A DNA stretch of 33,213 bases from NCBI RefSeq assembly GCF_005217455.1, contig NZ_SZPQ01000045.1, forward strand, positions 1-33,213. Reading direction: 5' to 3'. This DNA is from Martelella alba. Its GTDB lineage: Bacteria; Pseudomonadota; Gammaproteobacteria; Enterobacterales; Enterobacteriaceae. Positions within the stretch are counted from its first letter, which is position 1, and each line of letters begins with the position of its first letter. The notes beneath the pieces were generated by a model that worked only from the letters and a program-made list of their open reading frames with translations, was not told the DNA's origin and searched no databases. Below, one piece after another: positions 8,164 to 16,593 of the stretch. A program made the position numbers and the translations under genes.

Positions 8164-8177
8164 TATGTATAGACAAG
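8164..8177. promoter_or_regulatory. HutC operator in the hutC-hutF divide
   Basis: TATGTATAGACAAG matches the core TGTATAGACA shared with the sites at 10455 and 13253, with one imperfect arm. Published HutC sites share the TGTATAGACA-type core. On the plus strand, TTTACT (8139-8144) and TATATG (8162-8167) with 17-bp spacing could be a hutF promoter that this operator would block. The promoter assignment is weak; the operator is well supported by repetition. Confidence 0.8.
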
Positions 8178-8242
8178 TGGATAAGAATTTCGTTTGGATG
8201 AAACCGTAAACAGCCCTTTTTCAACCTGAACCGGAAACCGTC

Positions 8243-9616
8243 ATGCCCGTTTATTTTGCCGCCCGCGCCCTGTTGCCACAGGGATGGGGTCATCATGTCC
8301 GTCTGACCGTCGATGATGACGGCAGCCTTGTCAATGTCGAAACCGGCGCGTCCGCGGACGATGCTATTCATCTCGCCGGGCCGGTATTGCCGGCCATGCC
8401 CAATCTACACTCCCACGCCTTCCAGCGCGCCATGGCCGGCTTGACCGAGGTGGCCGGCGATCCCCAAGACAGTTTCTGGACGTGGCGCGATGTCATGTAT
8501 CGCATGGTAAGGCAATTGAACCCCGAGCAAGTGGAAATCATCGCTCGCCAACTCTATATCGATATGCTCAAAGGCGGTTATACCCAGGTGGCCGAATTTC
8601 ATTACCTGCATAATGATCGCGATGGCAAACCCTATGGGCATCCGGCCGAAATGGCGCGACATATCAGCCGTGCGGCGGCGGATGCCGGTATCGGCCTGAC
8701 GCTGTTGCCGGTACTTTATAGCTACAGCGGCTTCGGCGCCCGCCCGGCTGAAGCAGGGCAGCGGCGCTTTATCCAGGATACCGCGGACTATCTTCGCCAG
8801 CATGAGGCGTTGCTAAGGCACATGGCGGGGCTTGGGACGCAGCGACTCGGGGTGTGTTTCCATTCCCTGCGGGCAGTGGATGAGCGGCAAATCGCCGAGG
8901 TATTGCGCATAACGTCCGATGAAATGCCGATACATATCCATGTGGCTGAACAGGAAAAAGAAGTGGCCGACTGCTTGGCCTGGTCGGGAAAGCGCCCGGT
9001 CGAGTGGCTGTTGGACCATTTCCCGGTGGATGCGCGTTGGTGTCTTATCCACGCCACGCATGTCAATCAGGGTGAAGTGCTCCGATTGGCGTCCAGCGGC
9101 GCGGTGGCGGGATTGTGTCCCACTACCGAGGCCAATCTCGGCGACGGTATTTTCCCCGCCGTCGATTATAGGGCGCGGGGGGGAATGTGGGGCGTCGGCT
9201 CCGATAGTCACGTCTCGCTAAACGTGGTGGAGGAATTGCGCTGGCTCGAATACGGCCAGCGATTACGGGACCGGCGTCGTAACCGAATCGCCAGTCCGCA
9301 GCGCGCCCTGGTGGGGGATAATCTGTATCGCGATGCATTGGCGGGCGGCGCTATCGCCTGCGGGGTCCGGCTTGGATGTCTTGCGCCGGGCTACCGCGCT
9401 GATTGGCTGGTGCTGGATGGCGAAGATCCTTTTCTCCAGGAGGCGGAGGATCAAGCCGTGTTGAACCGCTGGCTGTTCGCTGGCGGCCGTGAGCAAATCC
9501 GCGATGTCTATGTGGCTGGCCGGGCATTGATTACGGAGGGCCATCATGCCCGCGAGCGGGAAACCGCCGCGGCCTTCGCCGGGGTGCTGCGCCAATTGCG
9601 GCAGGCGGCGTCATGA
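8243..9616 (+). CDS. hutF: Formimidoylglutamate deiminase
   Basis: 457 residues, full family length. HutF deaminates N-formimino-L-glutamate to N-formyl-L-glutamate and ammonia, which HutG then deformylates. It is an amidohydrolase-superfamily enzyme. Visible motifs are the metal-binding NLHSHAFQRAMAG (H56, H58), YTQVAEFHYLHN, the IHIHVAEQEKEV metal-ligand region, WCLIHATHVN, CPTTEANLGDGIFP and GVGSDSHVSLNVVEELRWLEY with the catalytic Asp. The start has only a weak ribosome-binding site (GGAAACC). The stop overlaps the hutD start by four bases (ATGA), indicating a two-gene unit divergent from hutC. Confidence 0.96.
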   Translation: MPVYFAARALLPQGWGHHVRLTVDDDGSLVNVETGASADDAIHLAGPVLPAMPNLHSHAFQRAMAGLTEVAGDPQDSFWTWRDVMYRMVRQLNPEQVEIIARQLYIDMLKGGYTQVAEFHYLHNDRDGKPYGHPAEMARHISRAAADAGIGLTLLPVLYSYSGFGARPAEAGQRRFIQDTADYLRQHEALLRHMAGLGTQRLGVCFHSLRAVDERQIAEVLRITSDEMPIHIHVAEQEKEVADCLAWSGKRPVEWLLDHFPVDARWCLIHATHVNQGEVLRLASSGAVAGLCPTTEANLGDGIFPAVDYRARGGMWGVGSDSHVSLNVVEELRWLEYGQRLRDRRRNRIASPQRALVGDNLYRDALAGGAIACGVRLGCLAPGYRADWLVLDGEDPFLQEAEDQAVLNRWLFAGGREQIRDVYVAGRALITEGHHARERETAAAFAGVLRQLRQAAS

Positions 9617-10209
9617 ATGCCCTGAACCGTTTTACCTTGCATAGCCTGCCGGTCAGCCGCTGGCGCAACGGCGGCGGTGAAACCCGGGAGATAATCAGTT
9701 GGCCGCCGCGTGGCGATGCCGCCTTGGGCGGGGATTTCGCTTGGCGCGCCAGTATCGCCACCATAGACCAGGATGGCGATTTTTCCGCCTTCCCCCATAT
9801 CGATCGCAACATTACGTTGCTTGAAGGGCATGGCGCGGTGCTGCACGGCGTCAAGGGCGGCACCCACAGTCTGACTCGGCCCGGCGAGCCTTTCGCCTTC
9901 GCCGGCGAGGACCCGGTACGCGCAATACTGGTCGACGGCTCCAGCCGCGACTTTAATATCATGACCCGGCGCGGCGCGATGCGGGCCGAGGTGACGTTGT
10001 CTACCAAGGAGATACTTTTGCCGGCCAAGCGTAGCGGCGTCATTTATGTGATGGCCGGTCAATGGCGATGGGCCGGAGACGGCGCGCCTTTAACGGTGCG
10101 GGAAGGGGGCTGGTGGCAAGATTTGTTCGCGCCATTGGCGCTGTCGCCGCTTTCCCCCGACGCGACGGTACTTTGGGCGGACATCCGCACATGCCGACGG
10201 GGTATATGA
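9613..10209 (+). CDS. hutD: HutD/Ves-family protein
   Basis: 198 residues. The N-terminus (VSRWRNGGGETREI) and the cupin-like stretch FSAFPHIDRNITLLEGHGAVL define the HutD/Ves family. HutD occurs in many hut operons and has been proposed, from Pseudomonas work, to limit hut induction by binding pathway intermediates; its biochemical activity is not firmly known. It overlaps hutF by four bases and so is translationally coupled to it. The last gene of the hutF-D unit, it is followed by a 326-bp gap before the ABC operon. Confidence 0.9.
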   Translation: MNALNRFTLHSLPVSRWRNGGGETREIISWPPRGDAALGGDFAWRASIATIDQDGDFSAFPHIDRNITLLEGHGAVLHGVKGGTHSLTRPGEPFAFAGEDPVRAILVDGSSRDFNIMTRRGAMRAEVTLSTKEILLPAKRSGVIYVMAGQWRWAGDGAPLTVREGGWWQDLFAPLALSPLSPDATVLWADIRTCRRGI

Positions 10210-10420
10210 CGGCGGTCAGCGGCGACGGTCAGAAATGGCGGGTTGCATGGTTTCGGTGCGCGGCGCGCCATTTTGGAACGCGCGGCGGGCATGACCGAAC
10301 CGTCCGCGTACTGAGAGAGGGCAACGCCGGCGCCGGGTCGTAGGTCGACATTATCGTGAAACGGGCATCATGAACCCGTGACCAAGGTCATACGCCGTGG
10401 CGGGACATGAACCGGTGAAC

Positions 10421-10435
10421 TGGCATAGGCTTTGC
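10421..10435 (+). promoter_or_regulatory. Sigma-54 (-24/-12) promoter for the ABC importer operon
   Basis: TGGCATAGGCTTTGC fits the consensus TGGCAC-N5-TTGC, with both the GG and GC dinucleotides at the required spacing. Transcription would start near 10446, about ten bases before the HutC palindrome. Sigma-54 dependence would place the importer under nitrogen (NtrC) or carbon/nitrogen (CbrB-like) activators. Confidence 0.7.
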
Positions 10436-10454
10436 TTGGGTAGTATTGCCTGGT

Positions 10455-10468
10455 CTTGTATAGACAAG
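10455..10468. promoter_or_regulatory. HutC operator before the ABC importer operon
   Basis: CTTGTATAGACAAG is the most symmetric of the three copies; with flanks it reads TCTTGT-ATAG-ACAAGA, a perfect 6-bp inverted repeat. It lies 20 bp downstream of the -12 element of the sigma-54 promoter, where bound HutC would block initiation or early elongation. It ties the importer to the hut regulon. Confidence 0.88.
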
Positions 10469-10535
10469 ATTATACAGTAGACCGCAATCGCCTTTCGCCG
10501 GCCGCATGGGCCGTCTGTAAACTCAGGAGTGAGAT

Positions 10536-11513
10536 ATGATCAATGCCGTCGCCAACACATCGATTTTTCGTCGTATCAAACCGCTTACCCTGGTGATGGG
10601 GTTGGCCATGGCTGCGCCGGCCATGGCGGCGGATACGCCGGTGGCCATCGGGATTTCCGGCTGGACCGGTTTCGCGCCGCTGACGTTGGCGGACAAGACG
10701 GGGATCTTCAAAAAACACGGGCTGGACGTCACCTTGAAAAGGATACCCCAGAAAGACCGGCATTTGGCGATCGCGTCGGGTGATGTGCAATGCGCGGCCA
10801 CCACTGTCGAGACGTATATCTCTTGGAGCGCCAGCGGCGTGCCCGTGACGCAAATCGTGCAACTGGACAAATCCTATGGCGCCGATGGCTTGGTGGTGCG
10901 CAACAATATCAACAGCATCAAGGCGCTTAAGGGCAAGACCGTAAGCGTCGACGCCCCCGGCACGTCCCCTTACTTCACGTTGGCCTGGATGCTGGATAAA
11001 AACGGCATGAGCCTTAAAGACGTCAAAATCACCACGTTGGCGCCGGATGCGGCGGCGCAATCCTTCCTGGCCGGCAGCAACGATGCCGCCATGACTTATG
11101 AGCCTTACCTTTCTTCCGTGCGGCAAAATCCCGCCAAGGGCAAGATCCTGGCCACGACGCTCGATTACCCCATGGTGATGGATACCCTGGGGTGTACGCC
11201 GGCGTTTCTTAAGAAAAATCCCCAGGCGGCCAAAGCGCTGGTGGAGAGCTATTTCGACGCCCTGGATATGATCAAGAAAGATCCGGATAAATCCAATGAG
11301 ATTATGGGCGCGGCAGTCAAGGAATCCGGCAAGGCCTTTGCCGAGGAGTCAAGCTATCTGCGCTGGCAGGACCGCCAGCAAAACAAGGTGTTTTTCGCCA
11401 GCGAAATCAAACCGTTCAGCGAAGAAGCGGCGCATTTGCTGATGGAGATGAAAGTCATCCGCAAGGTACCGGATCTTAACGCGCTATACGATGCCTCTTA
11501 TGTCAATCAATAA
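10536..11513 (+). CDS. NitT/TauT-type ABC importer, periplasmic substrate-binding protein (hut-linked)
   Basis: 325 residues with a signal peptide (RRIK, hydrophobic core, then AAPAMA cleaved before ADTP at about residue 31-32). The mature part follows the NMT1/SsuA/ThiY-like type 2 periplasmic-binding fold: IGISGWTGFAPLTLADKTGIFKKHGLDV, the AATTVETYI ligand-loop region, and LKGKTVSVDAPGTSPYFTLAWML. Family members bind taurine, alkanesulfonates, nitrate, thiamin precursors or other small molecules; the ligand here is not known. A HutC palindrome and sigma-54 promoter upstream, and hutH/hutU downstream, suggest histidine, urocanate or another hut intermediate. CAGGAG precedes the ATG. It is the first gene of a three-gene importer operon. 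Confidence 0.85.
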   Translation: MINAVANTSIFRRIKPLTLVMGLAMAAPAMAADTPVAIGISGWTGFAPLTLADKTGIFKKHGLDVTLKRIPQKDRHLAIASGDVQCAATTVETYISWSASGVPVTQIVQLDKSYGADGLVVRNNINSIKALKGKTVSVDAPGTSPYFTLAWMLDKNGMSLKDVKITTLAPDAAAQSFLAGSNDAAMTYEPYLSSVRQNPAKGKILATTLDYPMVMDTLGCTPAFLKKNPQAAKALVESYFDALDMIKKDPDKSNEIMGAAVKESGKAFAEESSYLRWQDRQQNKVFFASEIKPFSEEAAHLLMEMKVIRKVPDLNALYDASYVNQ

Positions 11514-11526
11514 AAGGATATCCCCC

Positions 11527-12393
11527 ATGTCCGCAGAGGCCGAGAACGATTTTTCCCTACCGGTGGTGAAAGAGCCCGCGGCGCTACCGGCCGCCCGGCC
11601 CGTTCGGCATAACCCGCTATTGGTTCCGCTGCGGCCGGTTTCCGCCGGCCGGCGCTGGTTTCTGGGAATCGCTTTTTTCGTGCTGTTCTTCGCTTTTTGG
11701 TCGCTGGCCACTTTCGGCGGCTGGGTATCGCCCACGTTCCTGGCCGATCCGTTGACCATGTTCCATGAGGGCTATCTGCTGTTTAGCGAATATGGCTTTA
11801 CTCAGGATATCGGTATGACGGTGATGCGGGTTCTGGGCGGCTTTATCCTGGCGGCGGTGTTGGCGGTGCCGCTGGGGATTTTAATGGGCGCCTACAAATT
11901 GGTGGAAGCTTTCGTCGAGCCGTTTGTGTCTTTTTGCCGCTATTTGCCGGCCTCGGCGTTTATTCCGTTGCTGATCCTCTGGGCGGGCATTGGCGAAATG
12001 CAGAAAATCCTGGTTATCTTCATCGGTTCGTTTTTTCAAATCGTGCTGATGGTGGCGGTCTGCGTCGGCGCGGCGCGGCGGGATCTGGTCGAGGCGGCTT
12101 ATACGCTTGGGGCGTCCAGCCGGAGTATCGTCCGGCGGGTGCTGATTCCGGGCGCCGCGCCTGAAATCGCCGAGTTGCTGCGCCTGGTGCTGGGGTGGGC
12201 CTGGACCTATGTTATCGTCGCCGAATTAATCGGCTCCTCAAGCGGCATCGGCCACATGATTGTCGACAGCCAGGCATTGCTCAACACCGGGCAGATCATT
12301 TTCGGCATTATCGTTATCGGTTGTATCGGCCTGATTTCCGACTTTATTTTCAAGGCGGTAAACCGCCGCCTGTTTGCCTGGAGCCTGATGTGA
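11527..12393 (+). CDS. NitT/TauT-type ABC importer, permease (hut-linked)
   Basis: 288 residues from ATG 11527, chosen because AAAGG lies just upstream and it follows the binding-protein stop by 13 bp. A polar N-terminal extension of about 45 residues precedes six hydrophobic segments. The BPD_transp_1 cytoplasmic loop motif is seen as EAAYTLGASSRSIVRRVLIPGAAPEI, with the EAA-x3-G core that contacts the ATPase. It has the SsuC/TauC family organisation. The stop overlaps the ATPase start (TGATG), so the two are translationally coupled. Confidence 0.9.
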   Translation: MSAEAENDFSLPVVKEPAALPAARPVRHNPLLVPLRPVSAGRRWFLGIAFFVLFFAFWSLATFGGWVSPTFLADPLTMFHEGYLLFSEYGFTQDIGMTVMRVLGGFILAAVLAVPLGILMGAYKLVEAFVEPFVSFCRYLPASAFIPLLILWAGIGEMQKILVIFIGSFFQIVLMVAVCVGAARRDLVEAAYTLGASSRSIVRRVLIPGAAPEIAELLRLVLGWAWTYVIVAELIGSSSGIGHMIVDSQALLNTGQIIFGIIVIGCIGLISDFIFKAVNRRLFAWSLM

Positions 12394-13178
12394 TGAATTA
12401 CAGCAAATTGTCCGTCCGCCAGGTTTCCCGTACCTTTACCGGCCCCAAGGGACAGCAGACCCGGGCGTTGCAACCCATAGATTATCAGGTGCAGGAAAAC
12501 GATTTTATCACCATCCTCGGCCCCTCCGGTTGCGGTAAATCCACATTGTTGCGCATTATTGCCGGCTTGGATAAGCCCAGCGCCGGCGAAGTCTGGCTAG
12601 ACGGCAATCTTATTGACGGCCCGGGGGCGGATCGCGGCATGGTGTTCCAGAGTTATACGCTATTCCCCTGGCTGACGGTGGAAGAGAATATTTGTTTCGG
12701 CCTGGCGGAGCGAGGCCTGGATCGCCAGACGCAACGGGAGCGCTGCGCATATTTCGTCGCCAAAGTCGGTCTTGGCGGCTTCGAGCGCCATTATCCGCGC
12801 CAGTTATCCGGCGGCATGCAACAACGTACCGCCATTGCCCGCGCCTTGGCCAATGACCCGAAAGTGCTATTGATGGACGAGCCGTTTGGCGCTCTTGATA
12901 ACCAGACCCGGGTACTGATGCAGGAGTTGTTGCTCAACATCTGGGAATCGTCGCGCAAAACGGTGCTGTTTGTGACCCATGATATTGATGAGGCGATTTT
13001 CATGGCCAACAAAGTGGCGATTTTCAGCGCAAGACCGGGAAGAATTAAAAGTGAGGTGGCGGTATCCTTCCCGCATCCCCGGGATTACACCTTGAAAACC
13101 ACCGCGGAGTTCATGGCGCTTAAGGCGCGTGTCACCGAGGAAATCCGCAGCGAAACGCTGCACAGTGTGGCCGGCTGA
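12393..13178 (+). CDS. NitT/TauT-type ABC importer, ATP-binding protein (hut-linked)
   Basis: 261 residues from ATG 12393, overlapping the permease stop. Walker A GPSGCGKST (residues 43-51), Q-loop MVFQSYTLFPWLTVEEN, signature LSGGMQQRTAIARAL, Walker B VLLMDEPFGALD and the H-loop TVLFVTHDIDEAI are all intact, as in SsuB/TauB-type ATPases. It energises the importer formed with the two preceding genes. The longer upstream frame inside the permease gene is a shadow. hutH follows 96 bp later, with its own HutC site. Confidence 0.93.
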   Translation: MNYSKLSVRQVSRTFTGPKGQQTRALQPIDYQVQENDFITILGPSGCGKSTLLRIIAGLDKPSAGEVWLDGNLIDGPGADRGMVFQSYTLFPWLTVEENICFGLAERGLDRQTQRERCAYFVAKVGLGGFERHYPRQLSGGMQQRTAIARALANDPKVLLMDEPFGALDNQTRVLMQELLLNIWESSRKTVLFVTHDIDEAIFMANKVAIFSARPGRIKSEVAVSFPHPRDYTLKTTAEFMALKARVTEEIRSETLHSVAG

Positions 13179-13252
13179 GAAGAAATAATGGCGGATTGAC
13201 GCGCGGTGTTGACCCGGGCGGCTTTCTGATTTGTGTTTTTGCATCGATTATA

Positions 13253-13266
13253 CTTGTATAGACAGG
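13253..13266. promoter_or_regulatory. HutC operator overlapping the hutH translation-initiation region
   Basis: CTTGTATAGACAGG has the same TGTATAGACA core as the other two sites. It ends only eight bases before the hutH ATG, and its right arm contains the AGGA that serves as ribosome-binding site. TATACT at 13249-13254 could be a -10 element; if so, the mRNA leader would be only about 14 nt and the operator would cover the start site. Confidence 0.82.
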
Positions 13267-13274
13267 AATAGATT

Positions 13275-14834
13275 ATGCACTCTTCATTAACATCGCGGCG
13301 ACGTTATATCCTGGTGCCGGGCGACGTGGATCTGGCGGCGTTGCGCGCCGTGTATTATGACGAACTGGAGCTGGTTCTTGATAATTCCGCCGTCGGCGCC
13401 ATCGACCGGGCGCAACGCACGGTCACGGAAATTCTTGACGCCGGACAAGTGGTGTATGGCATTAACACCGGCTTTGGCAAGCTGGCGCAAACCCGAATTC
13501 CGGCGCATCGCCTGGCCGAGTTACAACGTAACTTAGTGTTGTCACATAGCGTCGGCACCGGAGAGTGGCTGGAAGACGGCGTCGTGCGGCTGATCCTGGC
13601 CTGCAAGATCATTAGCCTGGCGCGCGGTCATTCCGGTATCCGGCTGTCGGTGGTACAGGGCTTGCTGGCACTGTACAACGCAGGGGTGATGCCTTGCGTA
13701 CCGGCCAAAGGGTCGGTGGGGGCGTCCGGCGATTTGGCGCCGCTGGCCCATTTATCCCTGGCATTGCTGGGCGAGGGACAGGTCCGGGCGCGGGGACGGC
13801 TGATGAGCGCGACCGAAGGGCTGGCGCAGGCCGGTCTGACGCCGATTGCATTGGAGCCCAAGGAAGGACTGGCGCTGCTCAACGGCACCCAGGTTTCCAC
13901 TTCGATGGCGCTGGCGGGTTTGTTCGCGGCCGAGCGCTGTTTCGCCGCCGGCCTGCTGGCCGGCGCCTTGTCGCTGGAGGCCATCAAGGGTTCGGTAAAA
14001 CCTTTCGACCCGCGCATACACCAGGCGCGGGGTCAGGCGGGCCAGATTGCGGTCGCCCGGTCGGTGGCGGCGCTGCTGGCGGGCAGCGGCATCGTCGACT
14101 CCCATGTCGATTGCGGCAAGGTACAGGACCCTTACTCGATCCGTTGTGTGCCGCAGGTGATGGGCGCCTGCCTCGATAATTTGACCCATGCGGCCGTCAT
14201 CCTGAGAATCGAGGCCAATGCCGCCTCGGATAATCCGCTGGTGTTTCCCGATGAGGGCGATGTGTTGTCCGGCGGTAACTTCCATGCCGAACCGGTAGCG
14301 TTCGCCGCGGACATCATCGCGCTGGCGGTGGCGGAAATCGGCGCCATCGCCGAACGCCGTCTGGCGTTGCTGCTGGATACCGGCTTATCCGGCCTGCCGC
14401 CTTTTCTTATCAGTGACGGCGGCGTGAATTCCGGTTTTATGATAGCCCAGGTGACCGCCGCGGCGCTGGCGTCGGAAAACAAATCCCTGGCCCATCCGGC
14501 CAGCGTGGATAGCCTGCCCACTTCCGCCAACCAGGAAGATCATGTGTCAATGGCCGCTTTCGGCGCCCGGCGCCTGCGGGAGATGTGCTACAACACCTCG
14601 GTCGTGGTCGGTATCGAGGCCATGGCCGCCGCCCAGGGCATCGATTTTCACCGACCGCTGCGCAGTTCGGATCTGCTGGAAACGCACCTGTCCGGTATTC
14701 GCGAACGGGTCGCTTTTATGGACAGCGATCGGCTACTGGCGCCGGACATCGAAGCCATGCGCCTGTGGGTGGGTGAAGTCAGCCTGCCGGAAGAATTGCA
14801 ATCGTTATTACCCAGTCACCAGACGACGCTCTGA
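13275..14834 (+). CDS. hutH: Histidine ammonia-lyase (histidase)
   Basis: 519 residues, the usual size. It converts L-histidine to trans-urocanate and ammonia, the first step of the pathway. The Ala-Ser-Gly triad that cyclises to the MIO electrophile is present in [16 protein letters not shown] (A150-S151-G152). Other family hallmarks are [11 protein letters not shown] (catalytic Tyr), [36 protein letters not shown] and NQEDHVSMA. The start at ATG 13275 is supported by AGGA eight bases upstream; about ten residues precede the conserved N-terminus. hutU follows 24 bp downstream, so hutH-hutU and the dehydrogenase probably form one transcript controlled by the HutC site at 13253. Confidence 0.97.
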   Translation: MHSSLTSRRRYILVPGDVDLAALRAVYYDELELVLDNSAVGAIDRAQRTVTEILDAGQVVYGINTGFGKLAQTRIPAHRLAELQRNLVLSHSVGTGEWLEDGVVRLILACKIISLARGHSGIRLSVVQGLLALYNAGVMPCVPAKGSVGASGDLAPLAHLSLALLGEGQVRARGRLMSATEGLAQAGLTPIALEPKEGLALLNGTQVSTSMALAGLFAAERCFAAGLLAGALSLEAIKGSVKPFDPRIHQARGQAGQIAVARSVAALLAGSGIVDSHVDCGKVQDPYSIRCVPQVMGACLDNLTHAAVILRIEANAASDNPLVFPDEGDVLSGGNFHAEPVAFAADIIALAVAEIGAIAERRLALLLDTGLSGLPPFLISDGGVNSGFMIAQVTAAALASENKSLAHPASVDSLPTSANQEDHVSMAAFGARRLREMCYNTSVVVGIEAMAAAQGIDFHRPLRSSDLLETHLSGIRERVAFMDSDRLLAPDIEAMRLWVGEVSLPEELQSLLPSHQTTL

Positions 14835-14858
14835 GGACGTAATATAAAGGAACCCGTG

Positions 14859-16544
14859 ATGAAAAAAGACGTTAGCCATGCTGTCGCCCGCCCGGTCAGC
14901 GCGCCGCGCGGTACCGCGCTTACCTGTAAGAACTGGCTGATTGAAGCCCCTTACCGCATGATCCAAAACAATCTGGATCCGGATGTGGCCGAACGGCCGG
15001 ATGATCTGGTGGTGTACGGCGGTATCGGCAAAGCGGCGCGCAACTGGCCCTGTTTCGAGGCCATCCTCGACAGTCTGCGTGAACTGAACGAAGATGAAAC
15101 CCTCTTGGTGCAATCCGGCAAGCCGGTGGGCGTGTTCCGCACCCACCCGGATGCGCCGCGGGTCATGATCGCCAATTCCAATTTAGTGCCCCATTGGGCC
15201 AATTGGGAACATTTCCATGAGCTGGATCGGGCCGGATTAATGATGTATGGCCAGATGACCGCGGGCTCCTGGATTTATATCGGCGCGCAGGGCATTGTGC
15301 AGGGCACCTATGAAACCTTCGCCGAAGCCGGCCGGCAGCATTATGGCGGCGATCTGCGCGGCAAATGGATCCTGACCGCCGGTCTTGGCGGCATGGGCGG
15401 CGCGCAGCCGTTGGCCGGCGTGTTGGCGGGGGCCTGCGTGCTGGCCATTGAATGCCAGGAATCCCGCATCGATTTCCGTTTGCGCACCCGCTATCTCGAT
15501 CATAAGGCCCATAGCATTGATGAGGCCTTGGGTATGATTGAAGACGCTTGCCGCCGCGGCGACGCGATTTCAGTCGGTTTGCTTGGCAATGCGGCGCAAA
15601 TCATGCCGGAACTGGCGAAACGCGCCCAGGCCGGCGGCCCTCGTCCGCACATCGTCACTGATCAGACCTCGGCCCATGACCCGCTAAACGGTTATCTGCC
15701 GGCCGGCTGGAGTCTGGCGCAATGGGAAGCCGGCAAAAAATCCGATCCCGCGGGCGTCATTCGCGCCGCGCGCCAATCCATGGCGGTACATGTTCGCGCC
15801 ATGCTGAGTTTTCACGCCATGGGCGTACCCACGGTGGATTACGGTAACAATATCCGACAGGTGGCCCTGGAAGAAGGCGTCACCCATGCGTTTGATTTCC
15901 CCGGTTTCGTTCCCGCCTACATCCGTCCGCTGTTTTGCCAGGGCAAGGGACCGTTTCGCTGGGCGGCGTTGTCCGGATCGCCGGAAGATATTTACAAAAC
16001 CGACGCCAAACTCAAGGCGCTGTTTCCCGATAACGCCTCATTGCACAACTGGCTTGACATGGCGCAAGAACGCATCGCCTTCCAGGGCCTGCCGGCGCGG
16101 ATTTGCTGGCTGGGCCTGGGTGAACGGCATCTGGCCGGGCTGGCATTCAATGAAATGGTGCGCTCCGGCGAGCTGTCGGCGCCGATCGTTATCGGCCGTG
16201 ATCACCTCGATTGCGGTTCGGTGGCATCGCCCAACCGTGAAACCGAAGCGATGCGCGACGGCTCCGATGCGGTATCCGACTGGCCGCTGCTTAATGCCAT
16301 GCTCAGCACCGCCGGCGGCGCGACCTGGGTCAGCTTGCACCATGGCGGCGGCGTTGGCATGGGCTTTTCCCAGCATGCGGGGATGGTCATCGTCTGCGAC
16401 GGCAGCGAGAAGGCCGATGAACGCCTGGCCCGCGTGTTGTGGAACGATCCGGCTTCCGGCGTGATGCGTCATGCCGATGCCGGCTATGAAGAAGCCATCG
16501 CTTGCGCGAAAAAATACGGGCTCAAGTTGCCGATGATAGGCTAA
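14859..16544 (+). CDS. hutU: Urocanate hydratase (urocanase)
   Basis: 561 residues from ATG 14859; an in-frame GTG one codon earlier is less well placed relative to AAGGA. It hydrates urocanate to 4-imidazolone-5-propionate using tightly bound NAD+ as electrophile. The NAD-binding glycine-rich motif [12 protein letters not shown] (about 175-187) and the signature region around [12 protein letters not shown] and [18 protein letters not shown] are present. So are the active-site stretch [20 protein letters not shown] and the C-terminal [17 protein letters not shown]. It is complete and closely follows hutH. Confidence 0.97.
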   Translation: MKKDVSHAVARPVSAPRGTALTCKNWLIEAPYRMIQNNLDPDVAERPDDLVVYGGIGKAARNWPCFEAILDSLRELNEDETLLVQSGKPVGVFRTHPDAPRVMIANSNLVPHWANWEHFHELDRAGLMMYGQMTAGSWIYIGAQGIVQGTYETFAEAGRQHYGGDLRGKWILTAGLGGMGGAQPLAGVLAGACVLAIECQESRIDFRLRTRYLDHKAHSIDEALGMIEDACRRGDAISVGLLGNAAQIMPELAKRAQAGGPRPHIVTDQTSAHDPLNGYLPAGWSLAQWEAGKKSDPAGVIRAARQSMAVHVRAMLSFHAMGVPTVDYGNNIRQVALEEGVTHAFDFPGFVPAYIRPLFCQGKGPFRWAALSGSPEDIYKTDAKLKALFPDNASLHNWLDMAQERIAFQGLPARICWLGLGERHLAGLAFNEMVRSGELSAPIVIGRDHLDCGSVASPNRETEAMRDGSDAVSDWPLLNAMLSTAGGATWVSLHHGGGVGMGFSQHAGMVIVCDGSEKADERLARVLWNDPASGVMRHADAGYEEAIACAKKYGLKLPMIG

Positions 16545-16548
16545 GCCC

Positions 16549-16593
16549 ATGACGGACGCTATTGCGTGGCAAACAAAGGGGGACAGGCCGTGA
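16549..16593 (+). CDS. Possible 14-codon leader ORF overlapping the dehydrogenase start
   Basis: ATG 16549 opens the frame MTDAIAWQTKGDRP, which ends at TGA 16591-16593 and overlaps the GTG start of the dehydrogenase as GTGA. No ribosome-binding site precedes it beyond what hutU translation offers, since it begins only five bases after the hutU stop. It could couple translation of the dehydrogenase to hutU, or be chance. Confidence 0.25.
   Translation: MTDAIAWQTKGDRP

Larger units (their letters stand above)
10210..10535. other. Regulatory intergenic region before the hut-linked ABC operon
   Basis: No gene is seen. The region contains a sigma-54-type promoter (10421-10435) and a HutC palindrome (10455-10468). 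An imperfect inverted repeat ACGGGcatcatgaaCCCGT lies near 10361-10379, about 65 bp before the TSS predicted from the -24/-12 box. Activator sites for sigma-54 promoters usually sit upstream, so this repeat is a candidate, but it matches no enhancer consensus that I can name with confidence. Confidence 0.6.

Noticed and set aside
12195..12392. N-terminal extension of the ABC ATPase
   Set aside because: It is an out-of-frame reading of the permease gene. ATG 12393 gives the normal ATPase start and overlaps the permease stop.
13628..14530. Several long minus-strand ORFs opposite hutH
   Set aside because: They are shadows of a GC-rich gene with strong third-position bias; their translations are low-complexity Arg/Pro/Ala-rich and lack ribosome-binding sites.
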